Positions 26,160 to 33,747 of a DNA stretch of 64,000 bases are shown piece after piece. The notes beneath the pieces are model-generated. The model was not told the DNA's origin. It saw only the letters and a program-made list of their open reading frames with translations, and did not search any database. The stretch is taken from assembly GCF_029029505.1 (NCBI RefSeq), contig NZ_JAKJSD010000001.1, positions 124,001 to 188,000 of the forward strand. The letters are read 5' to 3'. The position numbers and the translations under genes are program-made. Source of the stretch: Ancylomarina sp. DW003. GTDB taxonomy: Bacteria > Bacteroidota > Bacteroidia > Bacteroidales > Marinifilaceae. Within the stretch, counting starts at the first letter, position 1. The number at the start of each line of letters is the position of its first letter.

Positions 26160-27515
26160 ATGTCTGAAGTTAAAAAGATCAAAAAAGGCTTAGATATTAA
26201 GCTGATAGGAAAGGCTGAAAAAGTACTTGAAAAGGCTGATCGTTCTGAGACATTTGCAATTAAACCTACCGATTTCCCTGGACTTACACCAAAATTAAAA
26301 GTAAAGGTTGATACTGAAGTAAAAGCAGGTTCTGCTTTATTCTTCGACAAGTATCGTCCTGAAATTAATTTTACCTCTCCGGTTAGTGGTAAGGTTGTTG
26401 CCGTGAATCGTGGCGAAAGAAGAAAAATTCTTGAAGTCATTATTCAATCGGACAACGAATTGCAATACGAGGAATTCAAAAAAGCTAACCCTACTGACTT
26501 ATCTCGCGATGAAGTTAAAGAGGAATTATTAAAATCAGGTTTATGGGCTTTCCTTCGTCAGCGTCCTTACGACGTTATTGCAAATCCTGCTGATGCGCCA
26601 AAAGCAATTTACATTTCTGCTTTCGATTCTGCGCCTCTTGCTGCCGATTTCGATTACCTGGTTGAAGGTGAAGCTGAGGCTTTCCAAATGGGTCTTGACG
26701 CTTTAACAAAGCTTACCGATGGAAAAGTTCACTTAAACATCGATGCACAGAAAACACAGTCTAAGGTTTTCACTGAAGCAAAAAATGTTGTTATCAACAA
26801 GTTTGCAGGTGTTCACCCAGCTGGTAATGTAGGCGTACAAATCCACAAACTTGATCCTATTAATAAGGGTGATGTTGTTTGGGTTATTCGTCCGCAAGAA
26901 ATTCTATTCATTGGTAGACTATTCCAAAACGGAACCTACGATGTAAGTCGTAAAGTTGCTCTTACCGGTTCAGAAGTTAAGAATCCTGCATACTACTCTA
27001 CTATATTAGGTGGTTCTGTTCGTAATATTCTTAAAGCTCAGCTTAAAGATGACGATAAGATCCGTGTTATCTCTGGTAATGTTCTTACAGGGACTCAAAT
27101 TCCTGAAGATGGTTTCCTTGGATTCTACGATTCTCAAATTACTGTTATTCCTGAAGGTGACGAGTATGAATTCTTAGGTTGGGCACTTCCTGGCTTGAAG
27201 AAATTCTCTATGTCTAAAACATTCTTCTCTTGGTTAACTCCAAATAAAGAATACCGCTTAGATGCGAACCTTCATGGTGAGCACCGTGCTTTCGTAATGA
27301 CTGGAGAATACGATAAAGTATTACCAATGGATGTACTTCCGTTACAATTGATCAAATCTATTATGGTTGAAGATATTGACCAAATGGAACAATTGGGTAT
27401 CTACGAAGTAGCTCCTGAGGATCTTGCTTTGTGCGAATTTGTTTGTACTTCTAAAATTAATGTACAAGACTTAGTTCGTCAGGGAATTGATCTGATGGTT
27501 AAAGAAATGAGCTAA
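26160..27515 (+). CDS. nqrA: Na+-translocating NADH:quinone reductase subunit A
   Basis: A 451-residue cytoplasmic-side subunit of the sodium-pumping NADH:quinone oxidoreductase, which oxidises NADH, reduces quinone and exports Na+. It is soluble with no membrane segment. The N-terminus shows the barrel-sandwich hybrid seen in NqrA and RnfC (KPTDFPGLTPKLKVKVDTEV, FTSPVSGKVVAVNRGERRK). The middle contains HPAGNVGVQIHKLDPI and the C-terminal third ends with CEFVCTSKINVQDLVRQGID. Length fits the family. It is first in a six-gene operon, 24 nt from nqrB. It is divergent from the T9SS plug gene. Confidence 0.97.
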   Translation: MSEVKKIKKGLDIKLIGKAEKVLEKADRSETFAIKPTDFPGLTPKLKVKVDTEVKAGSALFFDKYRPEINFTSPVSGKVVAVNRGERRKILEVIIQSDNELQYEEFKKANPTDLSRDEVKEELLKSGLWAFLRQRPYDVIANPADAPKAIYISAFDSAPLAADFDYLVEGEAEAFQMGLDALTKLTDGKVHLNIDAQKTQSKVFTEAKNVVINKFAGVHPAGNVGVQIHKLDPINKGDVVWVIRPQEILFIGRLFQNGTYDVSRKVALTGSEVKNPAYYSTILGGSVRNILKAQLKDDDKIRVISGNVLTGTQIPEDGFLGFYDSQITVIPEGDEYEFLGWALPGLKKFSMSKTFFSWLTPNKEYRLDANLHGEHRAFVMTGEYDKVLPMDVLPLQLIKSIMVEDIDQMEQLGIYEVAPEDLALCEFVCTSKINVQDLVRQGIDLMVKEMS

Positions 27516-27539
27516 GAATAAAACGGAAAACTATTTATA

Positions 27540-28718
27540 ATGAAAGCACTAAGAAAATTTCTTGATAAAAAGAAACCCTTATTTCAAAAGGGTGGGAAGT
27601 TTGCAAAGTTGCAGTCCTCATTTGAGGCTTTTGAGACTTTCCTATACGTCCCTAATATAACGTCCCATAGTGGAACCCACATTAAAGATGCTATCGATTT
27701 GAAGCGTACCATGTCGGTTGTTGTATTGGCTTTGATTCCAGCTTTATTGTTCGGAATTTATAACACAGGTTACCAGCATTTCCTTTCTCTTGGCCAAACA
27801 GCTGAGTTCATGGATATCTGCATTTATGGTTTAATCGAAATCCTACCTATTATCGTTGTTTCATACGTGGTTGGTTTGGGTATTGAATTTGCCTTTGCAC
27901 AAATGCGTGGTCACCAGGTAAACGAAGGCTTCCTTGTTTCAGGTATGCTTATTCCTCTTATTATGCCAGTTGGAGCACCACTTTGGATGGTTGCTGTATC
28001 TACTGCTTTTGCTGTGGTTATTGGTAAAGAGGTATTTGGTGGAACCGGAATGAACATTTGGAATCCAGCTCTTGTAGCTCGTGCCTTCTTCTTCTTCGCA
28101 TACCCATCAAAAATGTCGGGTGATATTGTTTGGATTGCTGATAAAGCGGATAGCTTCTCAGGAGCTACACCTTTAGCGCATGCTGCTTCACTTGTTGATG
28201 CAACTGGCGAGACCGCAACTTCAATTTACACTCAACATCTTTCTGATGTATGGAACCAGTTTGTTGGTTTAATCCCGGGATCTATTGGAGAAACTTCAAC
28301 TATCGCTATTCTAATTGGAGCTGTTATTCTAATTGCTTCAGGAATTGGTAGCTGGAAAATTATGGCTTCCGTATTTGTCGGTGGTTACACAATGGGTGCT
28401 ATTTTCAACTTAGTAGGTGCTAATGCTTACATGGAGTTGATTCCTGCATGGCAACACCTTATTATGGGTGGTTTTGCTTTTGGTGCTGTGTTTATGGCAA
28501 CTGATCCTGTATCTGCTGCTCAAACAGCTCGCGGAAAAATCATTTACGGTTTCCTTATCGGTTTCCTAGCTGTTTTGATTCGTGTTATGAACGCAGGTTT
28601 CCCAGAGGCTATGATGTTAGCAATTCTATTGATGAATACCTTTGCTCCACTTATCGATCATTATGTGATTCAAGGTAACGTCAAGAGAAGATTGAAACGT
28701 GTTAAGGTAAATGCTTAA
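27540..28718 (+). CDS. nqrB: Na+-translocating NADH:quinone reductase subunit B
   Basis: A 392-residue polytopic inner-membrane subunit of the Na+ pump that carries covalent FMN and non-covalent riboflavin. About ten hydrophobic segments are visible from residue 58 on. The flavinylation motif DSFSGATPLA places the FMN-bearing threonine at residue 210. The N-terminal about 55 residues are cytoplasmic and contain the usual SHSGTHIKDAIDLKRTM. It is 19 nt from nqrC. ApbE, encoded after nqrF, should attach the FMN. Confidence 0.97.
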   Translation: MKALRKFLDKKKPLFQKGGKFAKLQSSFEAFETFLYVPNITSHSGTHIKDAIDLKRTMSVVVLALIPALLFGIYNTGYQHFLSLGQTAEFMDICIYGLIEILPIIVVSYVVGLGIEFAFAQMRGHQVNEGFLVSGMLIPLIMPVGAPLWMVAVSTAFAVVIGKEVFGGTGMNIWNPALVARAFFFFAYPSKMSGDIVWIADKADSFSGATPLAHAASLVDATGETATSIYTQHLSDVWNQFVGLIPGSIGETSTIAILIGAVILIASGIGSWKIMASVFVGGYTMGAIFNLVGANAYMELIPAWQHLIMGGFAFGAVFMATDPVSAAQTARGKIIYGFLIGFLAVLIRVMNAGFPEAMMLAILLMNTFAPLIDHYVIQGNVKRRLKRVKVNA

Positions 28719-28737
28719 TTAAAAAAACGTTTAGAAA

Positions 28738-29442
28738 ATGAATACTCAAAGCAATACATATACATTTCTTTATGCTGCCATTATGGTAGTTGTGGTTGCG
28801 GCTGTACTTTCTTTTACATCATTGTCATTGAAAGAGCGTCAAAACATGAATAAAGAAGTTGAGAAAAAGCAAAACATTCTAAAAGCTGTGAATGTTGCTT
28901 CGACTCCTGCAAATGCGGTTGAGCTTTACGACAAATACATCGTAAAAGCAATTATCGTAGACTCAGAAGGCGAAGTGAAATCAAATGATAAAGTCGAGAC
29001 TTTTAAAGTAGATTTGAAAAAAGAGAACAAGAGAGAACTTTCAAAAAGAGATCTTCCTGTTTTTGTTTTCAATAAAGAAGGTGTTGGCGAAAAACTAATT
29101 ATTCCTGTTCGTGGAAAAGGAATGTGGGGTCCTATTTGGGGGTTTATCTCAATGGAATCTGATCGTAAAACTATTTACGGTGCAACATTCGACCACCAAG
29201 GTGAAACGCCAGGTTTAGGTGCTGAAATTGCTAACGCAGATTTCCTTGCTCCTTTCACTGGAAAACAGATTTTTAATCAAGCTGGAATGTTTACTTCACT
29301 AAAATTAGCAAAGGGAACAGCTTCGACTAATCCACACGCATTTGATGCTGTATCTGGTGGTACTGTTACTTCAAAAGGTTTAGAAGATATGCTTCTAAAA
29401 AGCCTTGGCAGTTATGAAAAGTTTTTAAAATCTTCAAAATAA
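28738..29442 (+). CDS. nqrC: Na+-translocating NADH:quinone reductase subunit C
   Basis: A 234-residue protein with one N-terminal membrane helix (about residues 10-30) and a periplasmic FMN-binding domain. The flavin site is DAVSGGTVTS with threonine 209 as the expected phosphoester-linked residue. The second residue before the Thr is Gly-Gly rather than the canonical Gly-Ala of D-x-x-(S/T)-G-A-T, a mild variation. GKGMWGPIWGF and GETPGLGAEI are the conserved FMN-domain motifs. It passes electrons within the pump. It is 7 nt from nqrD. Confidence 0.97.
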   Translation: MNTQSNTYTFLYAAIMVVVVAAVLSFTSLSLKERQNMNKEVEKKQNILKAVNVASTPANAVELYDKYIVKAIIVDSEGEVKSNDKVETFKVDLKKENKRELSKRDLPVFVFNKEGVGEKLIIPVRGKGMWGPIWGFISMESDRKTIYGATFDHQGETPGLGAEIANADFLAPFTGKQIFNQAGMFTSLKLAKGTASTNPHAFDAVSGGTVTSKGLEDMLLKSLGSYEKFLKSSK

Positions 29443-29449
29443 GCAAAAG

Positions 29450-30091
29450 ATGAGCGATAAAGAACCATTATTCTCAGCTAAGAATCGAAAATTGCTTACC
29501 AATCCGTTGGGAACCGATAATCCGATTACGATTCAGGTACTGGGTATCTGTTCGGCCTTAGCAGTAACTGCAAAATTGGAGCCAGCTGTTGTCTTAACAA
29601 TTTCTGTTATGGCCGTATTGGCGCTAGCTAATGTTATAGTTTCGTTACTTAGAAATACTATCCCTTCACGAATTCGTATCATTGTTCAACTGGTAATTGT
29701 TGCTGCATTGGTAATTCTTGTAGATCAAATCCTTAAAGCTTTTGCTTACGAAGTAAGTAAACAACTTTCAGTATTTGTAGGTCTTATTATCACCAACTGT
29801 ATTATCATGGGACGTCTTGAGGCGTTTGCTCTTGGTAACAAACCTTGGCCAGCTTTTCTTGATGGTATTGGCAATGCGGCCGGATACGGTATCATTCTTG
29901 TAATCGTAGCTTTCTTCCGTGAATTGTTAGGGTCTGGAACTCTTTATGGTTTCCAGATTATTCCTCAGGCATTTTACGATATGGGATACGAAAACAACGG
30001 TTTAATGATCCTTCCTCCAATGGCATTGGTTGTTGTAGGTATCATTATCTGGGTACAAAGATCTCGTGATAAATCTCTTATTGAGAACTAA
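29450..30091 (+). CDS. nqrD: Na+-translocating NADH:quinone reductase subunit D
   Basis: A 213-residue integral membrane protein with six predicted helices. It is homologous to NqrE and, with it, forms the inverted-repeat membrane core that binds an iron centre. The two family cysteines are present in [10 protein letters not shown] (Cys34) and ITNCIIMGR. The latter sits in the half-helix proposed to hold the intramembrane iron-sulfur centre. [13 protein letters not shown] is a family signature. It is translated closely after nqrC and 20 nt before nqrE. Confidence 0.97.
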   Translation: MSDKEPLFSAKNRKLLTNPLGTDNPITIQVLGICSALAVTAKLEPAVVLTISVMAVLALANVIVSLLRNTIPSRIRIIVQLVIVAALVILVDQILKAFAYEVSKQLSVFVGLIITNCIIMGRLEAFALGNKPWPAFLDGIGNAAGYGIILVIVAFFRELLGSGTLYGFQIIPQAFYDMGYENNGLMILPPMALVVVGIIIWVQRSRDKSLIEN

Positions 30092-30111
30092 TTTTAAAGA
30101 TAAATCGAAAC

Positions 30112-30729
30112 ATGGAAAATCTGATTAATATATTTATCAAGTCGATTTTTATCGACAACATGGTGTTCGCATTCTTCTTTGGAATGTGTTCATACCTTGC
30201 AGTTTCTAAAACTGTAAAAACTTCTATGGGACTAGGTTTAGCTGTAATCTTCGTATTAGGAATTACAGTTCCTATGAACTACTTGCTAAACAAATATATT
30301 TTGGCTGAAGGTGCACTTGTATGGATTGACGCTTCAATGGCTGATGTTGACTTAAGTTTCTTAAGTTTCATCATGTTTATTGCGGTTATTGCCTCAATGG
30401 TACAATTGGTTGAAATGATTGTTGAGAAATTTGCTCCGGCACTTTACTCATCTCTAGGTATTTTCTTACCACTTATTGCTGTAAACTGTGCAATTTTGGG
30501 TGGATCTCTTTTTATGCAAGAAAGAGGTTATTCAACTTTGGCAGAAGCAACTTCATTTGGTCTTGGATCAGGTATTGGTTGGTTATTAGCAATTGTTGGT
30601 ATTGCAGCTATTCGCGAAAAAATCCGTTACTCTAACATTCCAGCTCCTCTAAGAGGTCTTGGTATTACTTTTATTGTAACAGGATTAATGGGAATTGCCT
30701 TTATGAGCTTCATGGGTATTAAACTCTAA
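30112..30729 (+). CDS. nqrE: Na+-translocating NADH:quinone reductase subunit E
   Basis: A 205-residue six-helix membrane subunit, homologous to NqrD in inverted topology. The conserved cysteines are Cys26 ([11 protein letters not shown]) and Cys126 ([12 protein letters not shown]), the partners of those in NqrD around the intramembrane iron. The start [20 protein letters not shown] and the end [19 protein letters not shown] are typical. The 50-nt gap to nqrF is the longest in the operon and contains no terminator. Confidence 0.97.
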   Translation: MENLINIFIKSIFIDNMVFAFFFGMCSYLAVSKTVKTSMGLGLAVIFVLGITVPMNYLLNKYILAEGALVWIDASMADVDLSFLSFIMFIAVIASMVQLVEMIVEKFAPALYSSLGIFLPLIAVNCAILGGSLFMQERGYSTLAEATSFGLGSGIGWLLAIVGIAAIREKIRYSNIPAPLRGLGITFIVTGLMGIAFMSFMGIKL

Positions 30730-30779
30730 GCTGATAAAAAACAGTAAAATTTAGTTTTAAAAAATTAATCGAACTAGAG

Positions 30780-32039
30780 ATGATATTATTAACAACACAG
30801 GGAACTGTTATTTCCATAAGTATAGCTGTCTTTTTACTTGTGACCCTGATTCTAGTTTCTATACTTTTATTTGCGAAGAAGAAACTAACTCCATCAGGAG
30901 AAGTAACGATTGATATTAACGATGGCGATCAACAATTGGTTGTAGAGCCAGGGAGTACCCTTTTAGGCACTTTGGGTGCTGCAAAAATCTTCTTACCATC
31001 AGCTTGTGGTGGCGGTGGAACATGTGCAATGTGTAAATGTCAGGTACTTGACGGAGCAGGTAGCATTCTTCCAACTGAAGTTGATTATTTTACTCGTAAG
31101 GAAGCGCAGAACAACTGGCGCTTAGCTTGTCAGGTAAAAGTAAAAGAAGACATGAGCATGTCAATACCTCAAGAAATCTTAGGTATTCAGAAATGGGATT
31201 GTGAAGTGGTTTCAAACGGTAACGTAGCGACCTTTATTAAAGAATTCGTTGTGAAATTACCTGAAGGTGAAATTCTTGATTTCAAATCAGGTGGATATAT
31301 TCAAATTGACGTACCTAAAATCGATGTTGATTTTAAGGACATGGATATTGAAGAAGAGTATCGTGGCGAATGGGAACAGTTTAAGATGTTTGATCTTAAG
31401 ATGAAAAACCCGGAACCAACATATCGTGCTTATTCTATGGCTAACCACCCTGCTGAAGGTAACATTGTAATGCTTAATATTCGTATTGCAACGCCTCCAT
31501 TCGATCGTGTAAACGGTGGCTGGATGAATGTTAACCCAGGTATCTGTTCTTCATTTATCTTCTCGCGTAAGCCAGGTGATAAAGTGACTGTTTCAGGTCC
31601 TTATGGTGAGTTCTTCATCAAAGAGACGAATAACGAAATGATGTTTATTGGTGGTGGTGCTGGTATGGCTCCAATGCGTTCTCATATCTTCCACTTGTTC
31701 CATACCGTGAAAACAGGTCGTAAGGCTACTTTCTGGTATGGTGCTCGTTCATTAAAAGAAGTATTCTACGCTGATCAGTTTGATGCTATTGCAGCTGATT
31801 TCCCTAACTTCGAGTGGCACTTAGCTCTTTCTGAGCCACAGCCAGAAGATAACTGGGAAGGACCTACCGGATTTATCCATCAGGTGATCTACGATAACTA
31901 TCTGACTAATCATGATGAGCCAGAGGATATTGAATATTACCTTTGTGGACCTCCAATGATGAATTCAGCTGTTACAAACATGCTGTATGATTTAGGTGTA
32001 CCAGACGAAATGGTTGAATTTGACGATTTCGGATCATAA
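30780..32039 (+). CDS. nqrF: Na+-translocating NADH:quinone reductase subunit F
   Basis: A 419-residue electron-input subunit that oxidises NADH. One N-terminal membrane helix (residues 9-32) is followed by a plant-type [2Fe-2S] ferredoxin domain with ligands Cys76, Cys82, Cys85 and Cys117 (SACGGGGTCAMCKC, LACQV). The FAD-binding domain has YRAYSMAN. The NADH-binding domain has GGGAGMAPMRS and ends YYLCGPPMMNSAV. The last gene before a strong terminator, so it closes the nqr operon. Confidence 0.97.
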   Translation: MILLTTQGTVISISIAVFLLVTLILVSILLFAKKKLTPSGEVTIDINDGDQQLVVEPGSTLLGTLGAAKIFLPSACGGGGTCAMCKCQVLDGAGSILPTEVDYFTRKEAQNNWRLACQVKVKEDMSMSIPQEILGIQKWDCEVVSNGNVATFIKEFVVKLPEGEILDFKSGGYIQIDVPKIDVDFKDMDIEEEYRGEWEQFKMFDLKMKNPEPTYRAYSMANHPAEGNIVMLNIRIATPPFDRVNGGWMNVNPGICSSFIFSRKPGDKVTVSGPYGEFFIKETNNEMMFIGGGAGMAPMRSHIFHLFHTVKTGRKATFWYGARSLKEVFYADQFDAIAADFPNFEWHLALSEPQPEDNWEGPTGFIHQVIYDNYLTNHDEPEDIEYYLCGPPMMNSAVTNMLYDLGVPDEMVEFDDFGS

Positions 32040-32047
32040 ATATTTTA

Positions 32048-32076
32048 AAGCCTCGGATTTCCCGAGGCTTTTTTTA
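32048..32076 (+). terminator. Terminator of the nqr operon
   Basis: A perfect 10-bp GC-containing stem AAAGCCTCGG / CCGAGGCTTT with a 5-nt loop and a U-run, 8 nt after the nqrF stop. It separates nqrABCDEF from apbE. Confidence 0.92.
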
Positions 32077-32150
32077 TTCCTACGAACAAGCAATATTACT
32101 TACCTTTACGCCCTATTCATTTACCAATTCAATTTTGATATTACATCGTC

Positions 32151-33155
32151 ATGATTAAAAAAATTCAACTATTCTTATTGGCTTCACTACTTTTACTTGC
32201 CTGCCAACCAACAAAAAGAGAATATCAATTCAACGAAGGCTATATTTGGGGCACCATTTATCACATTGTTTACGATAGCCCTAATGGTAATGATTTACAT
32301 GAAGAAATTAAAATTAAGATGAATGAATTCGATCATTCACTTTCAACTTATAAACCCAATTCAGTTATTTCACGCGTTAATAATAATGATACAACGGTTG
32401 TTCTCGATCATTACTTTGAAACTGTTTTTAATCGAAGCTTAGAGATTGCAGAAATCACTAATGGAGCTTTTGATATGACAATAGCTCCACTTGCTAACGC
32501 CTGGGGTTTTGGTTTCAAAAACAAATTAGAGCCAGAAGACATTCCTGTTGATAGTCTATTACAAATAGTCGGTTATCAAAAAGTAAAACTGATTAATAGT
32601 AAGATTGTAAAAGAAGATCCAAGAATCATGTTTGATCCAAGTGCTATTGCTAAAGGCTATGGCGTTGATGTGGTAGCCGATTTTCTTGAAAGTAAAGGAG
32701 TCTCAAATTATATGGTTGAAATTGGTGGTGAGATTAGAGTTAAAGGCGTTAGTAATAAAAATCGTTCATGGCGAGTTGGTATTGACAGACCAATAGATGA
32801 TCCTGAAGTTAGGAACAGAGAAATTCAGGATATTTTAAGTTTACCAAACGGGGCAATGGCTACTTCTGGTAATTATCGTCAGTTCTATATAAAGAATGGT
32901 AAAAAATACGCTCATACCATCGATCCAAAACTAGGTTACCCGGTACAACACAGCCTACTGTCAGCATCAGTTATTGCTTCGGATTGTATGACTGCTGATG
33001 CCTATGCAACGGCATTTATGGTTTTAGGTTTTGAAAAAAGTAAAACTATTGTAGAAAATAATCCAAAACTTGAAGCTTATTTTATTTACACAGATGAAGC
33101 TGGTAATTATAAAACCTACTCTACAGATAAAATCAAACAAATGATTTTAAAATAA
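32151..33155 (+). CDS. apbE: FAD:protein FMN transferase (lipoprotein)
   Basis: A 334-residue protein that transfers FMN from FAD to Thr/Ser of target proteins, here most likely NqrB and NqrC. The N-terminal signal ends in a lipobox, LLLAC, with Cys18 as the lipidated residue. Family motifs are NEFDHSLSTYKPNSVISRVN, FDMTIAPLANAWGFG, DPSAIAKGYGVD, YMVEIGGEIRVKG and HTIDPKLGYPV. The Mg/FAD site residues (D and T in SDCMTADAYATA) are present. It follows nqrF by 111 nt but lies behind a terminator, so it probably has a separate promoter or depends on readthrough. Confidence 0.95.
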   Translation: MIKKIQLFLLASLLLLACQPTKREYQFNEGYIWGTIYHIVYDSPNGNDLHEEIKIKMNEFDHSLSTYKPNSVISRVNNNDTTVVLDHYFETVFNRSLEIAEITNGAFDMTIAPLANAWGFGFKNKLEPEDIPVDSLLQIVGYQKVKLINSKIVKEDPRIMFDPSAIAKGYGVDVVADFLESKGVSNYMVEIGGEIRVKGVSNKNRSWRVGIDRPIDDPEVRNREIQDILSLPNGAMATSGNYRQFYIKNGKKYAHTIDPKLGYPVQHSLLSASVIASDCMTADAYATAFMVLGFEKSKTIVENNPKLEAYFIYTDEAGNYKTYSTDKIKQMILK

Positions 33156-33165
33156 AAAGACCTGA

Positions 33166-33197
33166 CAAAAGAAAATCCCCACTTAAAAGCGGAGATT
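33166..33197 (-). terminator. Possible terminator of the small NqrM-like gene
   Basis: On the minus strand AATCTCCGC pairs with GTGGGGATT (two G-U pairs), followed by UUUUCUUUU. It is about 90 nt past the stop at 33288. On the plus strand the same sequence has mismatches, so it does not look like an apbE terminator. Confidence 0.5.
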
Positions 33198-33287
33198 CTT
33201 ATTCTATTTGAAATCCTCATCTGACAATATTTGTCATAAAATCAGTTAATTCTTCTGATAGTTAATCTAAAAACTTCGATAATAATT

Positions 33288-33533
33288 CTAAAGTTTGCTT
33301 AGTTCTTTCTCTAGAATTGTCTCCTTACTAAACTGTCCTTTTTTAAAAGCTTTCGCTTGTTCCATCTTATCCTGAGATGTTGCACAACTCACGCCCTCCT
33401 TCTTAAGAAACTCCGTTTTTCCAATATGTGTTTCAGGAAACTGCCCATTTTTCTTGACAAGGATAGTTATAGCAAAGCCAATGAAACCAATCCCTAACAA
33501 TACAACACTAACCAATATAAGTTTTATAACCAT
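33288..33533 (-). CDS. Small single-helix membrane protein, NqrM-like but with one cysteine
   Basis: An 81-residue protein with one membrane helix (about residues 4-27) and a short hydrophilic tail. The pattern KKNGQFPETHIGKTEFLKKE followed by GVSC resembles the NqrM/DUF539-like proteins encoded near nqr and apbE. Those supply iron to the NqrD/NqrE centre using several cysteines. Here only Cys50 remains, so either iron handling differs or this is a related protein with another job. It is convergent with apbE, so it is not in the operon. No recognisable domain lies in the last 25 residues. The gene is likely real (plausible start, own terminator); the function is a weak inference. Confidence 0.6.
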   Translation of the reverse strand: MVIKLILVSVVLLGIGFIGFAITILVKKNGQFPETHIGKTEFLKKEGVSCATSQDKMEQAKAFKKGQFSKETILEKELSKL

Positions 33534-33651
33534 TTCTATAGATATTTATATTTGTTACAAAAATACCAATTCCTAAACACATTCCAAATCATTTAAGACA
33601 TAGGGGTCCTAAATATTCAATCAAATCCTTCTTATTTAGAATAAATCTCCC

Positions 33652-33659
33652 TAAATTTG
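33652..33659 (+). promoter_or_regulatory. Possible -7 element upstream of the fused E1 gene
   Basis: TAAATTTG matches the Bacteroidota TAnnTTTG consensus, about 90 nt before the ATG at 33748. No clear TTTG lies at the -33 position, so this is tentative. Confidence 0.3.
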
Positions 33660-33747
33660 TATGGCTTAACAAAATGGGTGATAAAACACTAATGAAAACG
33701 CAAACGTTTACATTTTCTATCACTATTAATCATTAGTAATTGTGAGT

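Noticed and set aside
33742-33747. GTG start of the E1 gene two codons before the ATG
   Set aside because: The ATG at 33748 gives the same protein without two residues and is the more usual start. Nothing supports the GTG.
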